NCBI RefSeq assembly: GCF_000935045.1
Contig: NZ_JYKS01000005.1
Location: 214,261-278,260 of the forward strand
From: Pseudomonas sp. 10-1B
Lineage (GTDB): Bacteria; Pseudomonadota; Gammaproteobacteria; Pseudomonadales; Pseudomonadaceae
DNA: 64,000 bases
Direction: 5' to 3'
Shown here: positions 63,172 to 64,000 of the stretch, piece by piece
Layout of the letters: each line of letters starts with the position of its first letter
Numbering within the stretch: position 1 is the stretch's first letter
Notes under the pieces: generated by a model
What the model was told of the DNA's origin: nothing
Database searches by the model: none
Seen by the model: only the letters and a program-made list of their open reading frames with translations
Program-made: the position numbers and the translations under genes

Positions 63172-63817
63172 GCAGGTCCTCCCCCGATAGCGCACTCCAG
63201 ATCTGATGCGGTGACATCACCACCTCCAGCCACACTTGGATCAACAACAGACTGATGAAGCAGAACAGCCCCAGGCCCACGGTCAGTTCGGCCAGATCCA
63301 CCAGCTTGACGATGGCCACCAGCACCCCCATGAAATAGACCTCGAGCATGCCCCAGTCACGCAAGTGGTGATAGATACGGTAAAACAGCAGGCCATAGGC
63401 ACGCCCGACGTTCAGACGGATGCTCAACAGCACGGTCAGCTGACATAGCAGCTTGGCCAAGGGAATGGCCATGCTGCACAGGAACACCACCACGGCCACG
63501 CCGCGCATTTGCGAGTTGTACAGGCCTAGCACGCCACTCCAGACAGTGTCGTCTGATGTTTGGCCAAACAGGTGCAACTGCATGATTGGCAGGAAATTGG
63601 CCGGCACGAATAGCAATAGGGCGGTCAGGACGAGGGCCAGACTGCGGTTGACCACATTGTGCCGGTGAGCATAGAGCTCGTAGCCGCAACGCGGGCACTG
63701 GGCTTTTTCATCATGCTGGAGCACGGGTTTGCGCAGCAGCAGGTCGCATTCGTGGCAGGCGACAAGCTCGTCCAGCGGTAGCTGGGCCAGGGGTTCAGGT
63801 TCGACAGGATTGGGCAT
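63158..63817 (-). CDS. pqiA: PqiA/LetA-like membrane protein, first half
   Basis: A 219-residue protein with zinc finger pairs 'ACHECDLLL' and 'CPRCGYEL' and four membrane helices ('LLLFVPANFLPIMQLHLFG', 'YHHLRDWGMLEVYFMGVLVAIVKL'). First gene of the pqiA-pqiA-pqiB operon. The promoter lies in 63818-63948. Confidence 0.92.
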   Translation of the reverse strand: MPNPVEPEPLAQLPLDELVACHECDLLLRKPVLQHDEKAQCPRCGYELYAHRHNVVNRSLALVLTALLLFVPANFLPIMQLHLFGQTSDDTVWSGVLGLYNSQMRGVAVVVFLCSMAIPLAKLLCQLTVLLSIRLNVGRAYGLLFYRIYHHLRDWGMLEVYFMGVLVAIVKLVDLAELTVGLGLFCFISLLLIQVWLEVVMSPHQIWSALSGEDLHAGD

Positions 63818-63948
63818 AAAGCGCTTCTGAATAGGTGCGTGGGCCTATTCTAGTGTTCTGGCTCGAATTGTGGGAGGTACCGTAACAGCCTACGCGCTCC
63901 TACAGGGGACCGCGAAATACCGGAGATTGGCTTCTGGGCCACAAAGAC

Positions 63949-63982
63949 AAAACCCCTACCTGCATGTGCAGATAGGGGTTTT
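63949..63982. terminator. hairpin at the right edge
   Basis: AAAACCCCTA and TAGGGGTTTT form a 10-bp stem, extended inside by CTGCA/TGCAG. It suits a terminator for a leftward gene beyond the edge. Confidence 0.75.
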
Positions 63983-64000
63983 GCGAAATGAATCTTGACG

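Overview
The window looks like a chromosome segment of the Pseudomonas putida group. The right half (34.2-64 kb) has the gene content and order I recall around PP_0600-PP_0634 of P. putida KT2440: rpsT, murJ, ribF, ileS, lspA, fkpB, ispH, a minor-pilin cluster, thiO, a PP0621-family gene, bamD, rluD, pgeF, clpB, a tRNA cluster, ndh, yacG, coaE, pilD, pilC, pilA and tRNA-Thr. GC-rich codon use, GTG starts and many 'GCGGG..CCCGCTCCCAC' REP palindromes fit this. The assignment rests on memory of that gene order, not on a search.

Layout. 1-18.65 kb is accessory metabolism and regulation: a DUF4303 gene cut by the left edge, a DUF4274 gene, three LysR regulators each beside a target gene (LysE exporter, alpha/beta hydrolase plus aldo/keto reductase, RidA-like protein), a small redox cluster (rof, DUF2024, thioredoxin-like) divergent from marR-MOSC, two tail-to-tail AraC genes, and a tight six-gene unit (13.1-18.65 kb) of exported SMP-30-like protein, lipoprotein-type alpha/beta hydrolase, two isochorismatase-fold hydrolases, an exported protein and catalase. 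Two 175-bp near-identical elements in inverted orientation bracket 2.0-7.4 kb.

18.88-34.27 kb is a composite genomic island at the 3' end of tRNA-Thr(CGT). Three copies of the tRNA end sequence (18877, 21103, 34192) delimit two directly repeated elements that share both their ends. The small element A (2.2 kb) has no integrase and carries one DUF262/DUF1524 (GmrSD-like) gene. Element B (13 kb) carries a SIR2-HerA pair, a two-gene operon of an NA37/YejK-like protein and a membrane-anchored protein of unknown function, a large serine recombinase, a zinc-ribbon protein, two ICE-type genes, and a frameshifted P4-type integrase next to the tRNA. The island is mostly defence genes, and the NA37-membrane pair is the best candidate for an undescribed system.

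34.3-64 kb is core genome: type IV pilus genes (pilA, pilC, pilD; pilE-X-W-V and fimT), CoA and isoprenoid synthesis, Ile-tRNA charging, lipoprotein processing, lipid II flipping, heat-shock disaggregation (clpB with a sigma-32-type promoter), rRNA pseudouridylation, outer-membrane assembly (bamD) and a LetA/LetB-like lipid transport operon. REP elements and two tandem-repeat arrays fill many gaps between genes.
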